DNA from: Desulfobulbus elongatus DSM 2908
GTDB taxonomy: Bacteria; Desulfobacterota; Desulfobulbia; Desulfobulbales; Desulfobulbaceae
Assembly: GCF_000621145.1 (NCBI RefSeq)
Contig: NZ_JHZB01000026.1
Span: 1-54,497, forward strand
DNA: 54,497 bases
Direction of reading: 5' to 3'
Shown: piece by piece, positions 46,239-54,497 of the stretch
Layout: every line of letters begins with the position of its first letter
How positions within the stretch are numbered: the stretch's first letter is position 1
Notes under the pieces: generated by a model
The model's input: the letters and a program-made list of their open reading frames with translations, nothing else
Told to the model about the DNA's origin: nothing
Databases searched by the model: none
Made by a program: the position numbers and the translations under genes

Positions 46239-47681
46239 ATGTTCGCTTCTTCAAGAAAATCCCTGGCTGCCGGAGCCCTGCTGTTCGCGTTCGGCGGCTG
46301 TACTTTGGCGCCGTCCTATCAGCGGCCGGATCTGCCGGTGGCCGAAAACCTGTCGGTTGCGGGCGAGCAGCGCAGTGCGTCGACCGCTCCCCGGGAGGCG
46401 GTCATTGACGCCGAACTCGGCTGGCGCGACTTTTTCGTCGATGCCCAACTGCAACAGCTCATCCAGGCCGCGCTGGCCAACAATCGGGATCTGCGCGAAT
46501 CGGCCCTGACCATCGAGGCCTACCAGGCCCAATACCGCATTCAGCGCGCCGCTCTCTTCCCTTCCCTTGCCGGCGAGGGATACGGCAGCAAGCAGCGCAC
46601 CCTGAGCGGCGACAACTATGTGACCGCGGAGACCTATTCGGCCTCGATGGGCGTCACCGCCTACGAACTCGATTTCTTCGGCCGGGTCAGAAGCCTCAAG
46701 GACAAGGCCCTGGAACAGTACCTGGCCATGGAGGAGACCTATCGGAGCAACCGGATCAGCCTGGTGGCCGAGGTCAGCATCGCCTACCTGACCTGGCTCG
46801 CCGACCGGGAACTGTTGGCCATCACCGAGGATACGAAAAACATCGAGCAGGAATCCTTCGACCTGATCGAACAGCGGGCCCGGGAAGGACTCGCCACCCA
46901 GTTGGATCTCGCCCAGGCGCGCACCAGTCTGGAAACGGCCAAGGCCAACCTGGCGCGGTATCAGCGCCAGGTCGCCCAAGACCTCAACAGCCTGACCCTG
47001 CTGACCGGGGCGCCGCTGCCGGCGAGTTTCACCGAAAAAAAACCGCTGGGCGAGCAGATGGCGTTGTCCGCCGTGCCGCCGCAACTGTCGTCGCAGGTGC
47101 TGCTGCAACGGCCGGACATCGTCGCCGCCGAACACGAACTCAAGGGCGCCCATGCCCAGATCGGGGCGGCCAGGGCCGCCTTTTTCCCCGCCATCAGCCT
47201 GACCGCCAATGCCGGCAAGATCAGCGGCGACCTGTCCGATCTCTTCGATTCCGGTACCGGCAGCTGGCTGTTCTCCCCATCGGTCAGCCTGCCGATCTTC
47301 ACGGCCGGGCGATTGGCCGCCGAACTGGATGTGGCCAAGATCAGCAGGGAGATCACGGTAGCCCGCTATGAAAAGGCGATCCAGACCGCTTTCCGCGAGG
47401 TGGCCGACGCCCTGGTCGCCAGCGAAACCTACCGGGAACAACTGGTGGCCCAGAAGGCCAACCTGGTGGCCAATCAAGAGTACTACGCCCTGGCCAGGAA
47501 CCGCTACCAGCACGGGCTCGACAGCTTTCTCACTCTCCTGGACGCCCAGCGCTCCCTTTACAGCGCCCGCCAGAACTACCTGAACCTGCAACTGGCCCAG
47601 CAGGTCAACCAGGTGACGGTCTACAAAACCCTGGGCGGTGGCTGGAAGGAACGGCGCCAATCAGTCTCCGCTCTGGAGTAG
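46239..47681 (+). CDS. Outer-membrane efflux lipoprotein (OprM/NodT type)
   Basis: A 480-residue outer-membrane channel of the TolC class. The lipobox is AFGGCTLAPSY, then two repeats of long helices (ELGWRDFFVDAQLQQLIQAAL; HAQIGAARAAFFPAISLTAN). It is the third part of the tripartite pump and starts 1 bp after the permease stop. Confidence 0.95.
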   Translation: MFASSRKSLAAGALLFAFGGCTLAPSYQRPDLPVAENLSVAGEQRSASTAPREAVIDAELGWRDFFVDAQLQQLIQAALANNRDLRESALTIEAYQAQYRIQRAALFPSLAGEGYGSKQRTLSGDNYVTAETYSASMGVTAYELDFFGRVRSLKDKALEQYLAMEETYRSNRISLVAEVSIAYLTWLADRELLAITEDTKNIEQESFDLIEQRAREGLATQLDLAQARTSLETAKANLARYQRQVAQDLNSLTLLTGAPLPASFTEKKPLGEQMALSAVPPQLSSQVLLQRPDIVAAEHELKGAHAQIGAARAAFFPAISLTANAGKISGDLSDLFDSGTGSWLFSPSVSLPIFTAGRLAAELDVAKISREITVARYEKAIQTAFREVADALVASETYREQLVAQKANLVANQEYYALARNRYQHGLDSFLTLLDAQRSLYSARQNYLNLQLAQQVNQVTVYKTLGGGWKERRQSVSALE

Positions 47682-47759
47682 CTCTACGAAATCGGAGCAG
47701 AGAACGGGCGGGCTGGAGCAGTCATCCTGAATGTCGCCAGAAAGCAGGAGGAAAGAACC

Positions 47760-48401
47760 ATGTCCCGCAAGACAAAAAACGAGGCGCAGAAAACGCGCAC
47801 AATCATTCTCGACGCAGCCACGCACATCCTGCTCATGCGCGGAATCGCACAGACGCATCTCGCCGATATCGCCCGTGAGGCGAAAATGACGAGAGGGGCG
47901 ATCTACTGGCACTTTGCAAACAAGGCCAATCTGCTGCGTACGCTTTGGGAAGACTTGGTCGATAAAAACGACTTTTTGTTCCAGGTGGCCGACAGCAGCG
48001 AATGCGACCCCCTGGGTTCTTTGGTGGCACAACTCCATATCTTCCTCAGGAAGATGCCTGAAAATGCCCGACGGCAACAGCTCTTCTCCCTTTTCGTCGA
48101 GGAGAGCGGTCGGCCAAACCATAACTATTCATTTCAGTTCGACAGAAAAACATTTCAGTTGGGAAGGATTCAAAAAATCGAATCCCTGCTCAATGACGCC
48201 ATTGACCAGAAACAGCTCCCGTCAAGCATTGACACCCGCCTGACAGCGATAGCGATCATCTCCTATGTCGACAACTATATCCCACAATGTCGCCAGTTGA
48301 TGACCGAACTCGATATACGATTGAATATATCCTTCATGGTGAATGGATTGATGCACCTGATTCGTTTTGGATGTTTTTATCATGATTATTCGAGGAATTA
48401 A
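47760..48401 (+). CDS. TetR/AcrR-family regulator
   Basis: A 213-residue regulator with an N-terminal helix-turn-helix (ILLMRGIAQTHLADIAREAKMTRGAIYWHFANKANL region) and a C-terminal ligand domain of the AcrR kind. It is more AT-rich than its neighbours. AGGAGG precedes ATG 47760. Its location between the RND genes and the ABC cassette suggests it controls one or both; no matching palindrome was found in the 78-bp gap before it. Confidence 0.9.
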   Translation: MSRKTKNEAQKTRTIILDAATHILLMRGIAQTHLADIAREAKMTRGAIYWHFANKANLLRTLWEDLVDKNDFLFQVADSSECDPLGSLVAQLHIFLRKMPENARRQQLFSLFVEESGRPNHNYSFQFDRKTFQLGRIQKIESLLNDAIDQKQLPSSIDTRLTAIAIISYVDNYIPQCRQLMTELDIRLNISFMVNGLMHLIRFGCFYHDYSRN

Positions 48402-48416
48402 AAGAAAACACCGCAC

Positions 48417-48818
48417 ATGCGCACCTATGAACGAGCATACTGTCTTGAGAGCCGGCTCTTCACCGTCTCGAAAAACGCGGACGGTTTTCCCGTGCACACC
48501 ATAGTGTTTTCATCGCATCAATCCGAGGAGGCGGTCAATGGCGCATTGCGGGGTGACGGCATAAGCTCCGGCGCATTCCTCGGCAGATTCGTCGCCCCGG
48601 ATCAGATAGAACTCTTTTTTCAGTGGTTCGACCGCACATCGTCATTTGTGATTTCCGGAAGGTTATGGGGATTTATATGCGGAAACCCATCGGAGGGATT
48701 ACAATTGTTTCTCAACTGGCATTTCGCTCGCGGCAGCACGAGATATGGCGCCGTGAGTTATACCGAACTGAAACAACCGGACGGCGTGGATGTGCCATGT
48801 AACCACGAACGGGTTTGA
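48417..48818 (+). CDS. Small protein of the N-acetylglutamate-synthase-like family
   Basis: A 133-residue protein with beta-rich repeats: LFTVSKNADG, TIVFSSHQSEEAVNGALRG, GAFLGRFVAPDQIELFFQWFDR, SGRLWGF and a final WHFARGSTRYGAVSYTEL. This matches a small family often labelled N-acetylglutamate synthase although it shares no feature with that enzyme; its true role is unknown. It lies 15 bp after the TetR stop and before the HlyD copy, and is AT-rich like the TetR gene. No strong ribosome site is seen. Confidence 0.6.
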   Translation: MRTYERAYCLESRLFTVSKNADGFPVHTIVFSSHQSEEAVNGALRGDGISSGAFLGRFVAPDQIELFFQWFDRTSSFVISGRLWGFICGNPSEGLQLFLNWHFARGSTRYGAVSYTELKQPDGVDVPCNHERV

Positions 48819-48839
48819 TCCGGTGGGACGGAGGCCGTG

Positions 48840-49925
48840 ATGACTCAGAGCATGACGAAATGGGTGCAATGGACCGGATGTGTGGCCCTGGTCGCCGGCG
48901 TTTTCTTCTTCTGGCGGTATCTGCAACCTGAAAAACTGGGGGAAGACTTTTCGAGCGGAAACGGCAGAATCGAGGCGACCGAGATCGACATCGCCACCAA
49001 GACAGCCGGCCGCATCGAAGCGATTTTTGCCGACGAGGGCGATTTTGTCAGCAAGGGGCAGGTGCTCGCACGCATGGATACGCAACAACTGGAGGCACAG
49101 CGCCGCGAGGCGGAAGCGCAATTGCAACAGGCGCGGTATGCGGTGGAAACGGCACAGAGCCAGGTGAATCAGAAAGTAAGCGAAAAAGCAGCCGCCCTGG
49201 CGGTATTGGCCCAGCGGAAGGCAGAGCTGGAGACATTGCGCAAGCGCCTCGAACGCGCCGAGGTCTTGTCGAAAAAGGGAGCGAGTTCGATACAGGACCT
49301 GGATGACAGCCGTGCCCGCTTTCTCAGCGGCCAGGCCGCCATCAGTGCCGCCGAAGCCCAGATAGCCGCTGCCGAGGCGGCGGTTTCAACGGCCAAGTCG
49401 CAGCTCCTTGGCAGCCATACCGTGGTCATGGCAATCCAGGCCACGATCGACCGGCTGCAAGCCGATATAAACGACTGTGTCCTCAAGGCGCCGTGCGGCG
49501 GCCGCGTCCAATACCGGGTATCCCAGCCGGGAGAAGTGCTGAACAGTGGCGGCAAGGTTCTCAACATGGTCGACCTGTCGGATGTCTACATGACGTTTTT
49601 CCTGCCAACCGCAGTGGTGGGAAAGCTGGGGCTCGGTTCGGAAGCCCGCCTGGTCCTCGATGCGGCCCCGCAATACGTCATTCCGGCGCGCATCTCCTTT
49701 GTGGCCGATGTCGCCCAGTTTACGCCCAAGACCGTTGAAACGGCCAGCGAACGGCAAAAACTGATGTTCCGGGTCAAGGCCAGGCTCGAGCCTGAATTGC
49801 TGAAAAAACACATTACCCAGGTCAAGACGGGACTGCCCGGCATGGCCTATGTCCGGCTGGACCAGCAGGTTGACTGGCCGCCCCACTTGCAGGTGCAACT
49901 CCCGGAAACACCGGCGCGGCAATGA
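48840..49925 (+). CDS. HlyD-family membrane fusion protein (YhiI-like, second paralogue)
   Basis: A 361-residue adaptor with one N-terminal helix (about 10-26), lipoyl halves ([37 protein letters not shown]) and a long regular coiled coil (about 85-185). It pairs with the following ABC genes in the YhiI-RbbA-YhhJ arrangement. ATG 48840 follows GGAGG; an overlapping GTG at 48837 is the alternative. Its stop overlaps the ABC gene start by ATGA. Confidence 0.9.
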   Translation: MTQSMTKWVQWTGCVALVAGVFFFWRYLQPEKLGEDFSSGNGRIEATEIDIATKTAGRIEAIFADEGDFVSKGQVLARMDTQQLEAQRREAEAQLQQARYAVETAQSQVNQKVSEKAAALAVLAQRKAELETLRKRLERAEVLSKKGASSIQDLDDSRARFLSGQAAISAAEAQIAAAEAAVSTAKSQLLGSHTVVMAIQATIDRLQADINDCVLKAPCGGRVQYRVSQPGEVLNSGGKVLNMVDLSDVYMTFFLPTAVVGKLGLGSEARLVLDAAPQYVIPARISFVADVAQFTPKTVETASERQKLMFRVKARLEPELLKKHITQVKTGLPGMAYVRLDQQVDWPPHLQVQLPETPARQ

Positions 49926-52684
49926 ACCGGTACACCGATGCTTCCGTCGCCCGCTTGCGCGGAGTGAGTTTGCGCTACGGTGCGACCCTGGGTTTGAACG
50001 ATGTGACCCTCGATGTGCCGTCGGGATGCATGGCCGGCCTGATCGGACCGGACGGGGTCGGCAAGTCGAGCCTCTTTTCCCTGGTGGCGGGTGCCCATGT
50101 CATCCAGACCGGCCGGGTTGAAGTGTTGGGCGGCGACATGCGCATGCGCCGCCACCGTGAAACAGTTTGTCCGCGCATCGCCTATATGCCGCAGGGGCTG
50201 GGGAAAAATCTGTATCCAACCCTGTCGGTTTTCGAGAACATCGATTTTTTCGGCCGTTTGTTTGGCCAGGGAGCGGCGGAGCGGCGAGCACGGATCGACC
50301 ACCTCGTAGCGAGCACCGGGCTGGCGCCGTTTTGCGATCGGCCCGCCGGCAAGCTTTCCGGCGGCATGAAGCAGAAACTCGGGCTCTGCTGCGCCTTGAT
50401 CCACGATCCCGACCTGCTGATTCTCGACGAACCGACCACCGGGGTCGACCCGCTGTCCAGGGTGCAGTTCTGGAACCTGATCGAACGGATTCGCGCCTCC
50501 AGACCGGGGATGAGCGTGCTGGTGGCGACCGCCTACATGGAAGAGGCCGCCCGGTTCGACTGGCTTGCCGTCATGGATTCCGGCCGGGTGCTTGCAATCG
50601 GGACGCCCGCCAGTTTGCTGGAACGGACCGGGACCGGATCGCTGGAAAAGGCCTTTATCGCCCTGCTGCCGGAGGAACGCCGCAAGGAACACCAACCGGT
50701 GGCGATCATCCCCAAGGCAACGGACGATTCCGCGGAAGTTGCCATCGAGGCCCGGGACCTGACCATGCGGTTCGGCGATTTTGTCGCGGTCGACCGGGTC
50801 AATTTCCGGATTACCGGCGGCGAAATCTTCGGCTTTCTCGGCTCGAACGGCTGCGGCAAAACCACCACCATGAAGATGCTGACCGGCCTGCTTCCGGCCA
50901 GTTCAGGGCAGGCCAGCCTCTTCGGCCACCCCGTGAATCCCGAGGATATCGAAACCAGGCGGCGGGTCGGCTACATGACCCAGGCATTCTCGCTCTATTC
51001 CGAGTTGACGGTGGAGCAGAACCTGGTGCTCCACGCCCGCCTGTTTGGCGTGCCGGCGGAGCTGATTGCCGATCGGATCGACGAAATGGCGGAACGGTTC
51101 GGCTTGACCGATGTCATGGCCGCGCTACCCGACAACCTGCCGCTTGGCCAACGGCAGCGACTGTCCCTGGCCGTGGCCATGATCCACAAACCGGAGATCC
51201 TGATTCTCGACGAGCCGACCTCGGGGGTCGATCCCATTGCCCGCGACGGCTTCTGGCGGATCATGATCGATCTCGCCCGACGGGATGGCGTCACCATTTT
51301 CATCTCCACCCACTTCATGAACGAGGCCGAACGGTGCGACCGGATCTCCCTGATGCACGAGGGCAAGGTGCTGGTCAGCGGCCGCCCTGCGGACCTGGTC
51401 GCCGAACGGGACACAACAACGCTGGAACAGGCCTTTATCGGCTACCTGCAGGAGGCGGGTGCGCGGGGCGATCAAAGCGGGACAGAACGCGGCGAAGGGT
51501 TCCACCCTCCTCCCTTGGCCGACACCTCCTCTGATTGCCCCGGCGTACCGCATCGGCGTTTCAGCCTTGCCCGGCTCTTGAGTTACACCCGGCGCGAGGC
51601 CATGGAACTGCGCCGCGACCCGATCCGCGCCACGCTGGCGCTCCTGGGCAGCGTCATCCTGATGGTGGTCATGGGCTACGGCATCAGCATGGATGTGGAA
51701 GATCTGGCTTTTGCGGTCCTGGACCGGGACCAAAGCACAACCAGCCGGGAATACATCCTCAATCTGTCGGGTTCCCGTTATTTCATCGAGCGGCCGCCGA
51801 TTACCGATTACCAGGACCTGGACCGACGCATGCGCTCGGGAGAACTGAGCCTCGCCATTGAAATGCCACCGGGATTCGGCCGCGATCTGGCGCGCGGCCG
51901 CCAACCGGCCATCGGCGTCTGGATCGACGGGTCAAACCCGCAACGGGCCGAAACCATTCAAGGATATGTCAGCGGCATGCACAGTCTGTGGCTATCCGAC
52001 CAGACGACCCACCGGTCCTCATCCGCATCCGACCGCACATCGGCACACATTGAAACCCGTTACCGCTACAACCCCGATGTCAAGAGCCTGGTCGCCATGG
52101 TCCCGGCGGTCATCCCCCTCCTGCTGATCATGATTCCGGCCGTGCTCACCGCGCTCAGCGTCGTCCGGGAGAAGGAACTCGGCTCCATCGTCAACCTGTA
52201 CGTCACCCCGGTGACCAAGCTGGAGTTCCTGCTGGGCAAACAGTTGCCGTACATGGGGTTGGCCATGGTCAATTTCTGCCTGCTGGCCTTGCTGGCGGTG
52301 TTTCTGTTCCGGGTGCCGATCAAGGGCGATCTCGCCTCCCTGTGCCTGGCGGCCTTGCTGTATGTCACGGCCGCCACGGCGCTGGGCCTCCTGGTTTCCA
52401 CATTCATGCGCAGCCAGGTCGCTGCGCTTTTTGGGACAGCCATCTTCACCATCCTGCCTTCGGTCAATTTCTCCGGCATGACCAATCCCGTCTCGTCGCT
52501 GGAAGGAGCGGGGCACCTGATCGGCCAGATGTATCCCACCGCGCATTTCCTCGTCATCACCCGGGGCATCTTCTCCAAATCCCTGGGATTCGCCGATCTC
52601 CAGAAAGAGTTTCTCGCCCTCGCCCTCACCATTGTCGTCCTGTTGACGTTGTGCACGTTGCTTCTCAGAAAACAGGAGGCCTGA
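49922..52684 (+). CDS. RbbA-like ABC transporter: two ATPases fused to a permease
   Basis: A 920-residue fusion. The first ATPase (about 8-235) has Walker [10 protein letters not shown], signature [10 protein letters not shown] and [13 protein letters not shown]; the second (about 272-500) has GSNGCGKTT, the atypical signature [10 protein letters not shown] and [12 protein letters not shown]. An ABC-2 type membrane domain follows (about 555-915), with [20 protein letters not shown] and [16 protein letters not shown]. This matches YhiH/RbbA proteins. Together with the HlyD and the next permease it should form a type I-like exporter of drugs or small molecules. Confidence 0.93.
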   Translation: MNRYTDASVARLRGVSLRYGATLGLNDVTLDVPSGCMAGLIGPDGVGKSSLFSLVAGAHVIQTGRVEVLGGDMRMRRHRETVCPRIAYMPQGLGKNLYPTLSVFENIDFFGRLFGQGAAERRARIDHLVASTGLAPFCDRPAGKLSGGMKQKLGLCCALIHDPDLLILDEPTTGVDPLSRVQFWNLIERIRASRPGMSVLVATAYMEEAARFDWLAVMDSGRVLAIGTPASLLERTGTGSLEKAFIALLPEERRKEHQPVAIIPKATDDSAEVAIEARDLTMRFGDFVAVDRVNFRITGGEIFGFLGSNGCGKTTTMKMLTGLLPASSGQASLFGHPVNPEDIETRRRVGYMTQAFSLYSELTVEQNLVLHARLFGVPAELIADRIDEMAERFGLTDVMAALPDNLPLGQRQRLSLAVAMIHKPEILILDEPTSGVDPIARDGFWRIMIDLARRDGVTIFISTHFMNEAERCDRISLMHEGKVLVSGRPADLVAERDTTTLEQAFIGYLQEAGARGDQSGTERGEGFHPPPLADTSSDCPGVPHRRFSLARLLSYTRREAMELRRDPIRATLALLGSVILMVVMGYGISMDVEDLAFAVLDRDQSTTSREYILNLSGSRYFIERPPITDYQDLDRRMRSGELSLAIEMPPGFGRDLARGRQPAIGVWIDGSNPQRAETIQGYVSGMHSLWLSDQTTHRSSSASDRTSAHIETRYRYNPDVKSLVAMVPAVIPLLLIMIPAVLTALSVVREKELGSIVNLYVTPVTKLEFLLGKQLPYMGLAMVNFCLLALLAVFLFRVPIKGDLASLCLAALLYVTAATALGLLVSTFMRSQVAALFGTAIFTILPSVNFSGMTNPVSSLEGAGHLIGQMYPTAHFLVITRGIFSKSLGFADLQKEFLALALTIVVLLTLCTLLLRKQEA

Positions 52685-52686
52685 CC

Positions 52687-53808
52687 ATGCGCATCGCCAA
52701 TGTTGTCCGTCTGGGAAACAAGGAACTGTATTGCCTGATCAGGGACCCGATTCTGCTCTTCTTGATCGTCTACGCCTTCACCGTGGGCGTGTACGCCTCC
52801 GCCATCGCCATGCCGGATTCCCTGAACAGGGCGCCGGTCGCCATTGTCGATGAAGACGATTCGCCGCTGTCGGCGCGTATCGCCGCAGCCTTTTATCCTC
52901 CCCATTTCCTCCACCCCGTGATGATCAACCACCAGGAGATGGATGCCCGCATGGATGCCGGGCTGGACACCTTTGCCATCAACATCCCTCCTGATTTTCA
53001 GCGCGACCTCCTGGCCGGCCGTTCCCCGACCATCCAGCTCAACGTCGATGCCACTCGGATGAGCCAGGCATTCACCGGCAACAACTACATCCAATCCATC
53101 ATCAACGACGAGGTGGCCGAATTTGTCCGCCGTTATCGGGGAGAGACCGCGACAGCGGCTTCCCTGGCCCTCCGTGCCCGCTTCAATCCTGCCCTGACCC
53201 AATCCTGGTTCGGTGCGGTCATGGAGGTGATCAACAATGTGACCATGCTTTCCATTATCCTGACTGGGGCTTCTCTGATCCGCGAACGGGAGCACAGCAC
53301 GGTCGAGCATCTTCTGGCCATGCCGGTCACCCCCCTGGAGATCATGATCAGCAAAAGTTGGTCGATGGGGCTCGTGGTCCTGATCACCAGCGCCCTGAGC
53401 CTGACCGTCGTGGTTCAGGGGATGCTGGCGGTGGCCGTCGAGGGTTCCCTGCTGCTGTTTTTCATCGGTGCCGGCTTGCATCTTTTCGCCACCACCTCCA
53501 TGGGCATCTTCCTGGGCACGGTGGCCCGTTCCATGCCTCAATTCGGCCTGCTGATGATGCTGGTGCTGCTCCCTCTCCAAATGCTGTCCGGCGGTGTCAC
53601 TCCGCGGGAAAGCATGCCTGTCATTGTCCAAAACGTGATGCAACTGGCTCCGACCACTCATTTTGTCGCTCTGGCGCAAACCATCTTGTACCGTGGAGGA
53701 GGCATCGAGGTCGTCTGGCTCGACTTCCTCAAGTTACTCCTTATCGGCACTCTTCTTTTTGTGCTGGCTCTTGTCCGTTTTCGCAAGACGATATCATTAA
53801 TGGCCTGA
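52687..53808 (+). CDS. ABC-2 type permease (YhhJ-like)
   Basis: A 373-residue membrane protein that begins RIANVVRLGNKELYCLIRDP, then a first helix, a large extracytoplasmic domain (about 45-175) and a cluster of five to six helices (about 180-370) with GASLIREREHSTVEHLLAMPVTP. This is the partner permease in the YhhJ family. It starts 2 bp after the RbbA-like stop. No terminator was found after its stop at 53808. Confidence 0.92.
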   Translation: MRIANVVRLGNKELYCLIRDPILLFLIVYAFTVGVYASAIAMPDSLNRAPVAIVDEDDSPLSARIAAAFYPPHFLHPVMINHQEMDARMDAGLDTFAINIPPDFQRDLLAGRSPTIQLNVDATRMSQAFTGNNYIQSIINDEVAEFVRRYRGETATAASLALRARFNPALTQSWFGAVMEVINNVTMLSIILTGASLIREREHSTVEHLLAMPVTPLEIMISKSWSMGLVVLITSALSLTVVVQGMLAVAVEGSLLLFFIGAGLHLFATTSMGIFLGTVARSMPQFGLLMMLVLLPLQMLSGGVTPRESMPVIVQNVMQLAPTTHFVALAQTILYRGGGIEVVWLDFLKLLLIGTLLFVLALVRFRKTISLMA

Positions 53809-53843
53809 ACAACAGACCGAGGTCATAAATGCATGGAGCATGC

Positions 53844-54135
53844 ATGAAAACTGCACAGAAACACTATGTTGGAAAAAACGACAAGATAACAATCCGATGC
53901 CTTGCCTGCAAAAGAATCCGGACTATTGCGCTCGCAGACCTCAGATTCACACGATACTTCATCAACATGATTCCACTCTTCGAATCGATGAAGAACTGAT
54001 CGTCACCTTTACACTTGGATCTTTCCAGCATTGCGAAATCGAAGCAATTGTGCAAAGGCAAGCACATCGATTCCAAGATGCATATCAGCCCGCACCCCTT
54101 GGGCCGACAGCCGACAAACACCCCCCGGGCGGTCA
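53844..54135 (+). pseudogene. Decayed small gene, possibly PilZ-type N-terminus
   Basis: The 455-bp gap before the transposase holds no intact gene. A 51-codon frame from ATG 53844 (GGAG nearby) to TGA 53997-53999 reads HYVGKNDKITIRCLACKRI then DLRFTRYFINM, resembling the zinc-ribbon start of PilZ-domain proteins of related bacteria. The reading then seems to continue in another frame (54000-54135, segment QHCEIEAIVQRQAHRFQDA), suggesting a frameshift. Low confidence: a recalled pattern, not a search. Confidence 0.3.
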
Positions 54136-54263
54136 CGTTTTTTTTGCGGTAGCAGGATCAGCTCGGAGGCTTCGCTGGTGTTTAGTGATTATCCACAAAT
54201 AAATTGCTCGCAATTTTCCTGCCACCAGCTAATATCCGTTGAAACCAAGCAACGGGGGGAGAA

Positions 54264-54497
54264 ATGGCACGCATCAAAACCTGGGAAATTTCGGATGCAT
54301 TCTGGGCGATCGTTGAACCGTTGATCCCCACAGATCTGCGAGAAGCCGGAAAAGAATATACTCGTAAGCCGGGCGGCGGCCGAAAGCCGAAGTATTCGAA
54401 CCGACTCTTTTTCTCCGCAATAGTGTACGTCCTGAGGACAGGAATCATCTGGAACGCCTTGCCGCGTGAGAAATTTGAAGGCGTCAGTTCTGCTATG
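54264..54497 (+). CDS. IS5/IS4-type transposase, N-terminal fragment
   Basis: The first 78 residues of a transposase run off the window. The text WEISDAFWAIVEPLIP, then RKPGGGRKPKYSNRLFFSAI and VLRTGIIWNALPRE, match the DUF4096 N-terminal domain of IS5-family (IS4 superfamily) transposases. GGGGGGAGA precedes ATG 54264. The left terminal repeat of the element should lie in 54140-54260 but was not identified with certainty. Confidence 0.9.
   Translation, partial: MARIKTWEISDAFWAIVEPLIPTDLREAGKEYTRKPGGGRKPKYSNRLFFSAIVYVLRTGIIWNALPREKFEGVSSAM

Overview
The window is about 54.5 kb of high-GC bacterial chromosome with ordinary dense gene packing, mostly core-like and bounded at both ends by insertion-sequence fragments (IS21-type IstB at the left edge, an IS5/IS4-type transposase at the right edge). 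Gene content points to a Gram-negative, probably sulfate-reducer-like Desulfobacterota (Desulfobulbales-like): an AmmeMemoRadiSam gene, a TIGR03790 protein, several sigma-54 activators, an archaeal-type FMN glutamate synthase next to a GAF-ANTAR regulator, and RND/OprM efflux. This placement is inferred from gene content only; no database search was possible.

Layout. (1) 1-960: mobile scar. The 3' end of an IS21 element with four 23-bp-period terminal repeats has cut the 5' part off an AT-rich helical-repeat gene; a tRNA-Gln with its own terminator marks the border to the core. (2) 967-6019, minus strand: tRNA-Gln, amrB, cysS, ampG and a TIGR03790 gene. (3) 6077-8860, plus: mutY fused to an intact MutT/Nudix box, and a PAS/sigma-54 activator. 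(4) 8925-10728, minus: a two-gene operon of a SET-domain protein and a divergent PLP amino-acid decarboxylase. (5) 11043-15095: AIM24/TIGR00266, TerB-like, CJM1_0395-type putative metalloprotease and M18 aminopeptidase. (6) 15477-18349: small winged-helix protein, GAF-ANTAR antiterminator, and a glutamate synthase whose leader carries two hexaloop hairpins and a terminator. (7) 18413-27935: degenerate KaiC-XRE-cupin regulator, LTA-synthase-like sulfatase, acyl-CoA ligase, SulP and Usp pair, TetR with an AhpD-like target. (8) 27952-33042, minus: pepA, fbp, then a leucine attenuator, leuA and creA. (9) 33205-38889: CNNM/CBS protein, SH3 protein, DegS-like protease, CorA, DUF2065, purM. (10) 39016-53808: a GAF/sigma-54 activator diverging from a nine-gene efflux run (HlyD, RND tripartite pump, TetR, small protein, HlyD, RbbA-like and YhhJ-like ABC exporter). 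(11) 53809-end: a decayed small gene and the start of an IS transposase.

The most informative signals are non-coding. The glutamate synthase leader (16557-16647) has the tandem hexaloop plus overlapping terminator architecture recognised by ANTAR proteins, directly downstream of an ANTAR gene. The leuA leader (30182-30378) is a complete attenuator: promoter, Leu-rich peptide, antiterminator and terminator. The region between 40545 and 40763 combines a 13-bp-arm inverted repeat with a sigma-54-like promoter, suggesting enhancer-driven control of the double efflux operon. No CRISPR array, rRNA or complete prophage is visible.
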